Part shown: piece by piece, positions 20,957 through 30,519 of the stretch
How positions within the stretch are numbered: position 1 is the first letter of the stretch
Layout of the letters: every line of letters begins with the position of its first letter
NCBI GenBank assembly: GCA_944739405.2
Contig: OX123199.2
Span: 2,903,898 to 2,967,897 of the forward strand
DNA length: 64,000 nt
Reading direction: 5' to 3'
Origin: Euclidia mi
Lineage: Eukaryota > Arthropoda > Insecta > Lepidoptera > Erebidae
Translations under genes and position numbers: made by a program
The notes under the pieces: generated by a model
Told to the model about the DNA's origin: nothing
Database searches by the model: none
What the model saw: the letters and a program-made list of their open reading frames with translations, nothing else

Positions 20957-23800
20957 TTATGTTTGTCTTTGTAATAATATTTGCTTATATTTAGTTCGGA
21001 ATGTGTGTACTGTTTTCAGGCTACGCAGGGGAGGAGGAAGATCATTCCAACATTTCGTTGAAGCAAATCGAAATCCACCTCTGAATGAAGAAGTACGGTG
21101 CTTCAAGGTGACCATGAGATCTGATGAGGCCCTTGTATTATATGTATTGACCTCTCGCGACCATGTCAACTTCTCATAGAGGTAAGCTGGTTTTTTATAT
21201 AAAACTATACCAAAAAGCAATGTTGCCAAATGAAGGTGTCTACGTGTAGTCATCTTCATTAGGTTCCCTTTGTTCAAAAATGGAGTGACATGTGTGCGCG
21301 GTGGGATTTTATAACAAAACCTAGCACATGCGTTTTGTACTCGCTGTATTAATTTTTGAGTTCGTTTTAATATGCATGCTCCAAATACAGTGTCTGCATA
21401 ATTTAGTTTGGACAAAACCAGCGATTCACAGAGTTGTATGCGCACATCTGTGCTGAGGTGATCCCGAATGCGGTATAGCAACTTGAGACGGTAAAAACAG
21501 TTTTTTACAGATTCAAGAACATGCGTCTCAAAATGCAATTGTCCATCCATGATCAAACCCAAATTACGCGCTTCACTAACTTGCTGTATGGGACTACCAT
21601 CCACCATTACTACTGGCTTGTGGGCCTGTATTTTATGAATGCATTCTTTAGAGCCAAATATAATATACTTTGATTTGTTTGGATTAAGCACTAGTGAATT
21701 GTTTTTTGCCCAGTCAGCTATCCTCTCTAAATCAGTATTTACTTTAATTACAGCCTCATTGCAATCATCTGGACGAAAGGAGGTGTATATTTGGAGATCA
21801 TCAGCATACATATGGAACTTGGTGTTATGTATATGATTGGTAACATCGGCGCAGTATAAAATGAAGAGGAGAGGGCCGAGTACCGATCCCTGAGGGACGC
21901 CCCGAGTCACCTGACAACAAGAGGAGTAAGCCGTAGTACCATCCCTGTTGTTATCCAGTTGGACAAATTGAGATCTGTCAGTCAGGTAACTGTGGAACCA
22001 TTTCACTGTTGCTGAGTCACACCCATAATATGAAAGTTTTGCCAGGAGAAGAGAAATATTGATTGTTTCGAAGGCGCGCGAAAAATCTAGCAGTGTGAGC
22101 AAAGTACCCATGCCCTGGTCCCTAGCCTCCAGTATATCATCAACCACATCAAGGAGAGTGGTGATTGTGCTGTGTCCCTGGCGAAATCCCGACTGCTTCT
22201 TCGGTATTATATTATAATTCTCAAGATACTTCCTTAACTGACTGCTTACCACCTTTTCCAGTACCTTTGATAAGCAAGGAAGCAAACTGATGGGTCTTAA
22301 GTCCCTGGCAGTGATGGGATTAGAGATTTTGGGTATGGGTTTAACAATAGCCGTTTTCCATACTTCAGGAAAGGTAGAAGAAGTGATTGATTTGTTGATG
22401 ATTTCTGTGATGTATGGTAGACTATGTGGAAGAGTCATCATCAGCATGTCCAGTGAAATGTTATCTATACCGAGGGCATTTGATTTAAGACTTTTAATGT
22501 ACAAGTGAACTAGTTCTTCACTAACGGGCTCAAGATTGAAGGAGTGTGAGTGGAACCTCTCAGTCTCAAAGTAAATCAGATCAGATAGTAGGACTGTATC
22601 ATTGCCAGGAATGTTCAAAAAATGTCTGTTGAGATCCTCTGGATCATTAAATGTAAATGGCAAATCATGTACTTTTGGTTTGCCGATTGTAATTGTAGAT
22701 TTTAGATTGTACCATAACTTCTTTGGATTTCTGATATGACTGTTTACATAAGTCTCGAAGTAGGCTCTTTTTTCGCTTTCAATTGCATTTACTACAATAT
22801 TTTTCATGTCTTTGTAACAAGTTTTGTGTATGGTAGATTTACTTAATTTATAGCGTGCGTGATACTTGTTACGTAATTTTACCATTTCTTTAATTGTATA
22901 TGTAATCCACGGAAGAGATTTATCTTTAATTAAAATACTAGTTGTTGGTGCATGTATATCAAATAGAGTTGTGATAAAGGTGTTAAATAATGATACCATG
23001 TCACTCACATTTTCCTGGACAGTTATATAAGCCCAATCTAATTTGTTGAGGTCAGCCTCAAAAACATTTGGCATTATGTGCATTAACGGCCTATAGTTGA
23101 TCCACTGTGGGGTAGGCTTGTTAATTTTAATTTGCAATGTCACAGATATGATGGCATGATGACCTAATTCAGGTTCATGTTGGACTGAAATGTTGTTAAT
23201 ATGTGCATCAGTGCATACAACATCGATTAGGGTCTCACTGTGATCGGTGAAATGAGTTGGCTGCTGGATCACCTGATCAAGACTGATACTCTGTAAAAAA
23301 TTTTTTAGTAAGATAGTGTTGTTATCATTACTGATGAGCCAGTTTGAGTTAAAGTCGCCAAGAAGTACGGTTTTGTCGGCTTTGTTAAATGATGTTAGGG
23401 AGTCAGTAATTGCATCCAGAAAGGTGTTCATGTCTAGCCAAGGTGGTCTATATGCCGTGCCAATGATCAAAATTTGCGAGTTAATCGTGAGTTTGAGCCA
23501 CATTTGTTCGACATTCGGTGCGACTGGGTGTGCCATGGTTCGAACCTTGAGGTCGCGGCGCACATAGAAGCCAACGCCACCGCCCCGGCCTCCCCGCACA
23601 TTCGAGGGTCGAGGTACGTGACGCAGGCGGTAGTTTGAAAGTGTCGGCGCACGCCCATCCTCTCCTTCCCGTAGCCATGTTTCATTGATTGCCATGATGT
23701 CTACTGCTAGTTCATCCATGGCTAACAAAAATTCATCATGCCGTGTTCCCAATGAGCCGGCATTAAATAAACCCACCTTCAAGTATTTACTTCTTGTCAT
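20957..23800 (-). CDS. LINE ORF2: AP endonuclease and reverse transcriptase, 947 aa
   Basis: ORF2 would nick the target and reverse transcribe the element RNA. Residues 1-220 form an AP-type endonuclease with FNAGSL (12-17), INETW (38-42), YRPP (117-120), GDFN (148-151) and GHHAI (213-217, where SDH is usual). The reverse transcriptase spans about 480-740, with LRPISLLPCLSKVLEK, LLDFSRAF (catalytic Asp 572), GVPQGSVLGP (634-643) and YADD (665-668). A C-terminal region with WNDLPPPLRS follows. The length and uninterrupted frame fit a complete protein. The first Met is plausible because it lies just before the FNAGSL motif. Confidence 0.85.
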   Translation of the reverse strand: MTRSKYLKVGLFNAGSLGTRHDEFLLAMDELAVDIMAINETWLREGEDGRAPTLSNYRLRHVPRPSNVRGGRGGGVGFYVRRDLKVRTMAHPVAPNVEQMWLKLTINSQILIIGTAYRPPWLDMNTFLDAITDSLTSFNKADKTVLLGDFNSNWLISNDNNTILLKNFLQSISLDQVIQQPTHFTDHSETLIDVVCTDAHINNISVQHEPELGHHAIISVTLQIKINKPTPQWINYRPLMHIMPNVFEADLNKLDWAYITVQENVSDMVSLFNTFITTLFDIHAPTTSILIKDKSLPWITYTIKEMVKLRNKYHARYKLSKSTIHKTCYKDMKNIVVNAIESEKRAYFETYVNSHIRNPKKLWYNLKSTITIGKPKVHDLPFTFNDPEDLNRHFLNIPGNDTVLLSDLIYFETERFHSHSFNLEPVSEELVHLYIKSLKSNALGIDNISLDMLMMTLPHSLPYITEIINKSITSSTFPEVWKTAIVKPIPKISNPITARDLRPISLLPCLSKVLEKVVSSQLRKYLENYNIIPKKQSGFRQGHSTITTLLDVVDDILEARDQGMGTLLTLLDFSRAFETINISLLLAKLSYYGCDSATVKWFHSYLTDRSQFVQLDNNRDGTTAYSSCCQVTRGVPQGSVLGPLLFILYCADVTNHIHNTKFHMYADDLQIYTSFRPDDCNEAVIKVNTDLERIADWAKNNSLVLNPNKSKYIIFGSKECIHKIQAHKPVVMVDGSPIQQVSEARNLGLIMDGQLHFETHVLESVKNCFYRLKLLYRIRDHLSTDVRIQLCESLVLSKLNYADTVFGACILKRTQKLIQRVQNACARFCYKIPPRTHVTPFLNKGNLMKMTTRRHLHLATLLFGIVLYKKPAYLYEKLTWSREVNTYNTRASSDLMVTLKHRTSSFRGGFRFASTKCWNDLPPPLRSLKTVHTFRTKYKQILLQRQT

Positions 23801-24192
23801 TTTTATAATTAAATATTTTTACTGTCCTGTATATACTTATTAATGTAACTTTTTTGAAGCCAAGATGTTCATATATTATTATACCATTTGTAGATATAGT
23901 TTTGTAAATATTATGCTGTGTTATTATTATATGTAAGTAGTGTATGATTGTGATGCATTTATATACATACGCTGAGAAATATAGAAGCATTAATAAAATA
24001 TGCTTATTAGTCAATCTTATATATAAATAAATAAATAATTTGTATAAATAATAAATATTCATAGTGATAGTCATATTATAATAATTTAACCCATTATTGC
24101 AACCTGTATCCTTAGTTATGCTATTCTTACAATAAGACTTCCCGTCTTTACTAAATCTAAAACTTAATAATACTATTAATTTAAAAAAATAA
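23801..24192 (-). other. Long ORF1-ORF2 spacer of the LINE
   Basis: The two ORFs are separated by 392 bp of very AT-rich sequence. A frame overlapping it (23787-24290) has no recognisable domain. How ORF2 is translated across this gap is not evident from the sequence. Confidence 0.5.
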
Positions 24193-25197
24193 CTATGTGG
24201 AGCTAGAACTAAAAACCTGTTCAATGTCCGATTCTTTTTTAATCGAGCATACTTTGTCTCCAGGCTTGTTTCGTGCAAAGATACGGCCACGCTTGACCCA
24301 TACGAACTTCCATCCTGAGCGCTGGCCGGCCTCGCGCGCCAACCGAAACAAGTGACGGTTCTCTTTGGTGAGCCGCTCGTTGATATAAAAGCGCCTAGGC
24401 GCTCCTGAGGCCATGTCGGCTGACGTCACTCCTCGACGAACTCTGGCGCTTTGCAGCATTGCATCTCGCTTTGCTCGCGTCGTGAAGCGTACCGTTATGG
24501 GGCGTGGACGCTCCTCGGGGCCCGCAGCGTCCGTCGCCACGATATGCCGACCGCCAATCCGTTGCGCGCAATCTATATCCTGTTCTTCAAGGCTCAACCC
24601 GATCTTCGCAGCTATCTGCATTACGACATGGACGGGGTTCTCTCCGCTCACCTCCGGGAAGTTGGCTATCTCGATGTCGTTAGCCAGCAGCTGCTGGTCA
24701 CGCTCGCGAAGGTCATGTCTGAGCTGAGCGATCACTTCGTCAACGTCTTCATTTTGAGGAGGTTGCTTCTGTTCAAGCTTACTGACCCTCTCCTCTAGAG
24801 TATCGACTTTTTGTTGGTATTTTATTATATTTACTTTAATGTCCGCTAGCTCGTCTCTAAATGCTTGCAGATCTCTGTTTACAGAACGTAAATGATCTCT
24901 GAAAATTTTAAGCTCTTCATTAATATCAAGTGTCAGCTCCTGGGTGGACTCGAACGATGAGTTCGTTGGCGAGTTGACGCTTAACGGGTCTTCAGGCTGC
25001 TTGCTGGCAGCCGGTAAGTCAGTCTTTTTCTTGGCTGTCTTAGACTTGATACAGCCCGGGTATTGCCAGGATGGAGAAACCGTACCGGCAGGAGGCAGGG
25101 AAACACATCTTAGGTGAAAATACACGTCACAGTGGCGACATCTCGCAGACTCAGTCGGCGACAGAAAGCGACGACAACGCCCACAACTCCTTGACAT
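24193..25197 (-). CDS. LINE ORF1: PHD-like zinc finger, coiled coil, RNA-binding region, 334 aa
   Basis: ORF1 proteins of CR1-type LINEs bind the element RNA and form trimers. Here Cys5, Cys8, Cys20, Cys23, His28, Cys31 and Cys49 outline a PHD-type finger, but residue 46 is Tyr (WQYPGC) where a Cys is expected. Residues about 88-150 are heptad-rich with many Glu, Lys and Leu and suit a coiled coil. The region from about 155 to 310 has an RRM/CTD-like pattern with PRPITVRFTTRAKRDAML and FYINERLTKENRHLF. It lies upstream of ORF2 on the same strand. The frame is intact. Confidence 0.8.
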   Translation of the reverse strand: MSRSCGRCRRFLSPTESARCRHCDVYFHLRCVSLPPAGTVSPSWQYPGCIKSKTAKKKTDLPAASKQPEDPLSVNSPTNSSFESTQELTLDINEELKIFRDHLRSVNRDLQAFRDELADIKVNIIKYQQKVDTLEERVSKLEQKQPPQNEDVDEVIAQLRHDLRERDQQLLANDIEIANFPEVSGENPVHVVMQIAAKIGLSLEEQDIDCAQRIGGRHIVATDAAGPEERPRPITVRFTTRAKRDAMLQSARVRRGVTSADMASGAPRRFYINERLTKENRHLFRLAREAGQRSGWKFVWVKRGRIFARNKPGDKVCSIKKESDIEQVFSSSST

Positions 25198-25740
25198 GAT
25201 TGTTTACTGATTGATTGTATTCTATGTAATTCGCAAGACAAGCCAAAGATGGCGCTTCTGTCACAATCTTAATTAATGGAAACAACACCGGCAATGTATC
25301 TAATAGATCAAACACGGACACAGAGATGGCGCTGTGCTTAGTTCCGTGAAAAAGGCTTCTTTTAAGGCTCTCGCGGCATTTATCAGCGCGCGGGTTTTGA
25401 AATATTCAGTTACTAGCACCGCGCCAAGACCACATACACTAGCGATCACCAACACTGTCTGGAACCTCAGTTCACCTTTATATTTTATAGAGTAAGGGTA
25501 GTTTTTAAGTCCTTTAAATGTAAAGATTTAAATTTAAGTTTAAATAGAATTTAACTAACGAAATACACTGCAAACACTATCAGTCCTTAATTGTGTCACT
25601 GTCCACAACCTCACAACCGCAGATTCACGAAACAACAACTCGTTTATTTTTAAAACAACAATAAGACGGAGCGTAATAGGTTTAACGAAAACAGTTTTGA
25701 CAGCCAAATGGTGGCATGCTCTGCACTTGCTCGCACAAGT
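25198..25740 (-). other. Probable 5' UTR of the CR1-type LINE
   Basis: The 543 bp between ORF1 and the R1-like fragment lack a coding pattern and are GC-richer than the neighbourhood near 25330-25450. In full-length LINEs this region carries the internal promoter. I see no motif that proves this. Confidence 0.45.
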
Positions 25741-25960
25741 CGTTATTTCCACTATGCCAATAGGATCTGGTAGAGCTCTGAACGTCGTGCCTCAATATCG
25801 TGAGGCGCTGGTCTCTCGCCCTGCTCCAGGGCATCTTGACGCCATAAATAGACCGATACCAGGAGCCCAGCTTCCAGATCCCAGGGCAGGGATCCGGCTA
25901 GGAGGCTCGCCGCCGCGAAGGAGATCATGCGATAACCTCTGATGATTCTGACAGCCATGT
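25741..25960 (-). pseudogene. R1-clade LINE, upstream fragment
   Basis: The minus strand encodes AVRIIRGYRMISFAAASLLA and WDLEAGLLVSVY, then RRSELYQILLA. This is the region just after the reverse transcriptase in R1-clade LINEs. It precedes the block found at 20313-19572, with only a few codons lost between them. The element is 5'-truncated here, next to the target duplication at 25961-25975. Confidence 0.7.
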
Positions 25961-25975
25961 AAATTTGAATTATGC
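25961..25975. repeat. Right target-site duplication of the R1-like LINE
   Basis: AAATTTGAATTATGC is identical to 19557-19571. Confidence 0.85.
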
Positions 25976-27054
25976 TGAATATGAGTTTGAATTCGGATCT
26001 AACTGTACTTTTTAAATAATCTATTTGGATGGGGCTGCAGCTGTAGTTCTGTTTTTTTTTATTGTATACAAAATACAGCCAAGAAACCTGTGTAAATGGT
26101 CGATAACAAAATGTGAATTCAGAGACAAGATACGTAGTTTATTGTGTACAATTTTTCTGCTAGTTAACCCGGCGTAAATGAGATCGGGTATGTCATACCC
26201 AAGAAGTTTTTAGACGCATATTATTTATGTAATTTTGCTGTTGTCATACGAGTCCTGACTTTTCAGTAGCTGGAGGTAAAGGTTCGAAGGGCGAGGTACA
26301 GAATCAAGTTAAGGCGCTGTCCTAAGCGAATGTTTAGGTAATTGAGGGGGTGAACCAGAGGGGGTGAAGCGCACTACTGCGGGGCGCCCCCCCTGCAAGT
26401 CGTCGCGTGCGGCCGTATTCTGGCTACATCCGTATTCCAATATTTCAAAAACGCAAGCAAAACGTTTTAGCATATTGAATTGAATATTTAAATTTATATA
26501 TCATATTGACTTTTCCTAAACTATTATAATGAAAATCAATCTGTTTGTACAATACAGGCAAAGCGCAATTTTTGTTCTCATATTTGATGAAAGTAGGTAA
26601 ATACCTACGTCAACGCTATTTGGTTAAATAAAATACCAAGATTTCGGTAACAAATAAAATTTGTTTATTTCTATAAAAGAATCTACACAACCTTTAGCAA
26701 GTTAAAGAAAAGAAAACTGACTCTAAACAAAAATAGAAGAGGGTCTAGAAATTCGAATGTCTTAAAGGAACGTGTTTCCGGCGTCGCACAGGGAAGAGAG
26801 ACCACTCATCTTCGATGCGGCACAGCCAGCGAGAGCGACCGGTCACTTCTGCGCCACGGTATATATGGGTTGCTGGGGAGAGGGCGAGCGGCAAGCCGAG
26901 AGTAGTGGCGGACGGCGTCAGCGACGACGTCACATAATTTTAAACATGTATGAATGTTATATTAAGTAAAACACGATATAAAGGGCAAACAATATATTTA
27001 TTTATCATTTACTAACGAGATACAGAGTTTACAGCTCATCAAAATGTAGCTGTC
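25976..27054. other. No gene recognised
   Basis: Mostly AT-rich. A GC-rich patch near 26340-26425 (GGGGCGCCCCCCC) and another near 26775-26930 are the only unusual composition. The short frames there have no recognised domain. Confidence 0.35.
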
Positions 27055-27860
27055 TGCTACAACCCGGCAGGTTTTCTTTATTCTCATCGAAAGTTAAAGC
27101 CAGAGTGTGAGGTGATGAGGCTTCAATTCTTATTATTTGCTATTTTTCACGAAGCATATTTTCATTTAATTTTCTTTTACGGCGAGGTATCAAAGAAACT
27201 AGAGCACTGATGAAACATTTTCCTCTCCATGATCTCGCAATGCCATCCCTCGAGCTTGACGAGAATCAACAATTTCAGGCAGCAGCCAATTCATATAAAA
27301 CGCCACAAGCTTTTCTTTAATTTTCGTCTCCCAGAAAAATCATCTCTTTCTATAATTTATATTTTTGTGGTATACTTTCGCAACTCCACACAGCAAATAA
27401 TGATGTTTGTTTGCGTGTAACGCACCTAAATTTGATAATACCAATTAAAATTTTTGTTTAGACTAGTCAATTCACTTTTTTTCGCATGTTTCCATATTTG
27501 TATTTTATTTGCTCTTATACTATTTTCCTGACCATTCTTATAGGTAACTATAGGACATTTTATTTATATGGACCTATTAATCCATTTGGCGTGGCACCAA
27601 TAAACGGATAATCATTGTCCACGAATAATCCGCAAGGCTCGATTGTTACATTTTCTTGCTTTGCCAGTTGTTGCAAAGCCAGTCGTTCATTTTCTACTCA
27701 ATACGCAACTTCTGTTACATTGCAAATATTTGATTTGTACAATATATTTTAACTAAGTTGGCTTTACTGCTGTTATCTCTTTTTTTGCCGCTATACCAAA
27801 ATTTGAAGCTGTCAATATATTCTTACGCAATTCGAACTAGTCTTTGCTATTCCTCTATCC
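27055..27860 (-). pseudogene. YqaJ-type nuclease domain remnant
   Basis: Broken minus-strand frames carry a RKNILTASNFG block, ERLALQQLAKQENV with CGLFVDNDYP, then FIGATPNGLI near 27575-27610. EIVDSRQARGM follows near 27245-27275. This pattern matches the YqaJ-like exonuclease domain found downstream of Mutator-like transposase sequence in many arthropod elements. Multiple stops show decay. The neighbouring transposase part is at 27883-28314. Confidence 0.55.
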
Positions 27861-27882
27861 ATCAGCAATAGCGGCATCACGT

Positions 27883-28314
27883 TCAGGTATTGCAGCTTTT
27901 TCCATAGATGAATGGCAGAAATTGAATGGCAGCTGCTTCCCATTTTTCATAGACAGTGACCTGAAGTTTGATATAAGTTAGTGCAGGAAAAATTGGTATA
28001 TCCATGCAAGCAGTTATTTCTTGGAATTGCGAATATCCAATGCCCAATGAAGTGATTCCTGTGACCGCAGCTATATTTACATTAACACTATGTCTCTCTA
28101 CATAATCTTCATTTGCGATAACAAATTCTTGTTTAAACATATTACATATAAATTTATATTTTGATAACAAACCATTTCTAGTTTCTCCTATCAGAGATAT
28201 GTCTTTAAAATTACAGTTAAATAAAGAACTAAGGCTGGAAATATTTTTAAGCTGCTGGATAAAATATGGTATATTTACGACTCTTCGGCCTTGTATTGGT
28301 CTTAGGTCGTACAT
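27883..28314 (-). pseudogene. Mutator-like transposase domain remnant
   Basis: A 143-codon minus-strand frame has GRRVVNIPYFIQQLKNISS, then LIGETRNGLLSKYKFICNMF, VNVNIAAVTGITSLGIGYSQ and a SALD-type block written ACMDIPIF. This order is typical of the Mutator-like transposase domain seen in arthropod Mutator/YqaJ proteins. The domain continues no further and the usual Cys-rich part is degenerate, so I call it a fragment. Confidence 0.6.
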
Positions 28315-30171
28315 ATTCTTAGGCTTCGATAGAGTATGGGTCGCCTACAATATTTTCTCTGAAAATGAAAAGGAATGAGTAAGTATATAAATTATTACGA
28401 TTATTTTACGCACGGCGTCGTGGCGGCATCTTAGCGCTCCAGGCGCTTTGACAAGCCAAAGAATTTGCAATGATAGGTGTATGTACATAAAATGATTCAA
28501 TTTTATGATATTACTATTTCAAATATTGAAAACTGTGGCAGCTGTGTAGTGTGAGAATAATTTATACAATTATATTATGGATAATCGATAATCTATAACA
28601 TAGTCAGCCATAAGACTTATGAATATGAATAATTTGTGTAAAAATGTTACATATTTCATACTCACTTGGCCACGGGTGAATTTGTGTTTTTATTACGAAG
28701 TTTTCTCATACATTCCTTCGTAGTACTTTATTTCTCTTATTGCCCATTTTTATTCTTCTAATTATATATTATAAGCACAGAAACATGAAACACAACAAGA
28801 ATATAAAATTACGTCCTAATTATATGTGTCCATAGTCACATGAAAAGTCTGTTTGATTCAAAGTATTCAGTCTATAACATAAATAAAATTACGAACTCAA
28901 ACCGGCGTATTACAATAACAAACAGGTTTACGTAAAATTTCATGCAGCGGAGACGCAAGCGACATGACCTATCTCTTACAGGGCTCATAGCCGAATGATG
29001 AGGTCTGGGCGGGGCGTAAACTAGCAACCAACACTCAGGGCACCGCTTATGCTAATAAGGTTTAAATTGCTGAAGCGTTTGATATGGATGGGATCTACCG
29101 AGCGTCAAAATCATAGACGTTTTTTCAGATTTTATTTAATTTAAAGAAATATACACGAATAATATGAAAATAAATAGGGTAATTCTTTAGTTCATTAGGT
29201 TTTCTACAATATTATTAAATAAAATATGACAGTTTATGATCCAAATATTGCAAACAGTGAGACGAAAGATTATTTTCTGCCTCGTTTTTGTGATTTTTTT
29301 ACCGTGATTCTATTTTACATACATGAAAAATTTTTTTTAAAGTCTTTAGTTCAGACTTTTGACTTTAAACTCTATTTTTTGCTAGCTTGTAATATGTACA
29401 GTTATGGCTAGTTGCGCGACGACAAATTAGGCGTTCAACGGTTTCTGAGGTATAACAGCGCCTTAAGTGTTATGCCCACGGCGACGCGACGGTAGATACA
29501 CAATTATTTATATTATTAATAGGATTTTATGATTATTTTTGGATTTTTCAAGATTTCATATGAAGAAAATGGACAACGGCTACTAGAACTATAAAAAGAT
29601 GCTGAAATGCTAGCTCCTGTAATGCCGAGAGCGAAAAGAAATTGATAACATAAGTAAATAAGTGAAGAAAATGATTCGGAACCAGAGGGTATTATGAAAA
29701 ATTGGCAGTGCCGGTGTACTTAGAAATAAGACAAAATATTGCTGTACAAAAATGTATGGAACACGCTATTTTCATGTGCCGAGATTGTGCTGATTTGTAG
29801 GTGTAACTTTAGTGCTGTGCTACGTGGGCTCATAGGTCTTTACAGGCCGTTCAGTTTGAAAAAATATCTCTTGGCTCGCTCATAGAGTCGAAGCACACTA
29901 CAAACTGGTTTTTTATACGAGTGTCAATATGCGTGTAAAGTAGCACTGAAAGCGACGATGCCTTGCTGAGCGATTCTCGCCCTTATCTTATCTGTGATCT
30001 AGCGGGAAGTTGTTCGACTGTATCTTAATCAAGTCAAATCGCTTGCTTAACGATGAAAAAAACTTCTTGGGTCCAATACTTTCGGCTGTGCATTGTCTGT
30101 CAGTCAGTCAATCACGGAAGATCCAGGTTTATTGTCTGACCGCCTCAACCGGGAAGGTAGCTTATTTAAGA
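28315..30171. other. No gene recognised
   Basis: AT-rich intergenic sequence with GC-richer patches near 28950-29080. The frames at 29226-29411 and 30010-30291 have no domain, and the second overlaps the Helitron C end and a SINE. Confidence 0.35.
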
Positions 30172-30260
30172 CTAGCTGCTGCCCGCGACGTCGTCTGCGT
30201 GAAAGCTATACAGCATCTAACTATTAAATTAATACCTACGATTCTACCTTTTAGAAAATA

Positions 30261-30468
30261 CGTGGCGGCGATAGCCCAGTGGTGTATGTAACGGACTGCC
30301 GAGACGATGGTCTTGGGTTCGATCCCCAGCTACCCCGGGCACACACCTATGACTTTTCGAAGTTATGTGTGTATTAAAAAATATTAATTAATTATCGCTC
30401 GCTTAACAATGTGTGGGTGTGTAATGCACCTCTGCCTACCCCTTCGGGGATAAAAGGCGTGAAGATAT
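30261..30468 (+). repeat. tRNA-derived SINE inside Helitron C
   Basis: GGCGGCGATAGCCCAGTGG (A box) and GGGTTCGATCCCCAGC (B box) head the SINE, and CTACCCCTTCGGGG lies in the tail. It is the same insertion as in Helitron B. Confidence 0.75.
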
Positions 30469-30519
30469 GAGAAGATATACCTTTTAAAATAACATTCATT
30501 TACCCGTTTCTTCTTTATA

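Larger units (their letters stand above)
20314..25740 (-). mobile_element. CR1/Jockey-type LINE, apparently near full length
   Basis: This minus-strand element has a possible 5' UTR (25198-25740), ORF1 (24193-25197), a 392 bp gap, ORF2 (20957-23800), a long AT-rich 3' UTR and a microsatellite tail of (TTTCA)n at 20315-20341. It lies inside an R1-like LINE, whose two parts flank it. Tails of short tandem repeats instead of poly(A) are usual for CR1-group elements. The exact 5' end is uncertain by some bases around 25740. Confidence 0.75.

Noticed and set aside
23787..24290. 167-codon frame between LINE ORF1 and ORF2 as a third LINE protein
   Set aside because: It overlaps the end of ORF1 in another frame, is dominated by AT-rich codons (Ile, Tyr, Lys, Asn), and CR1-type LINEs have only two ORFs.
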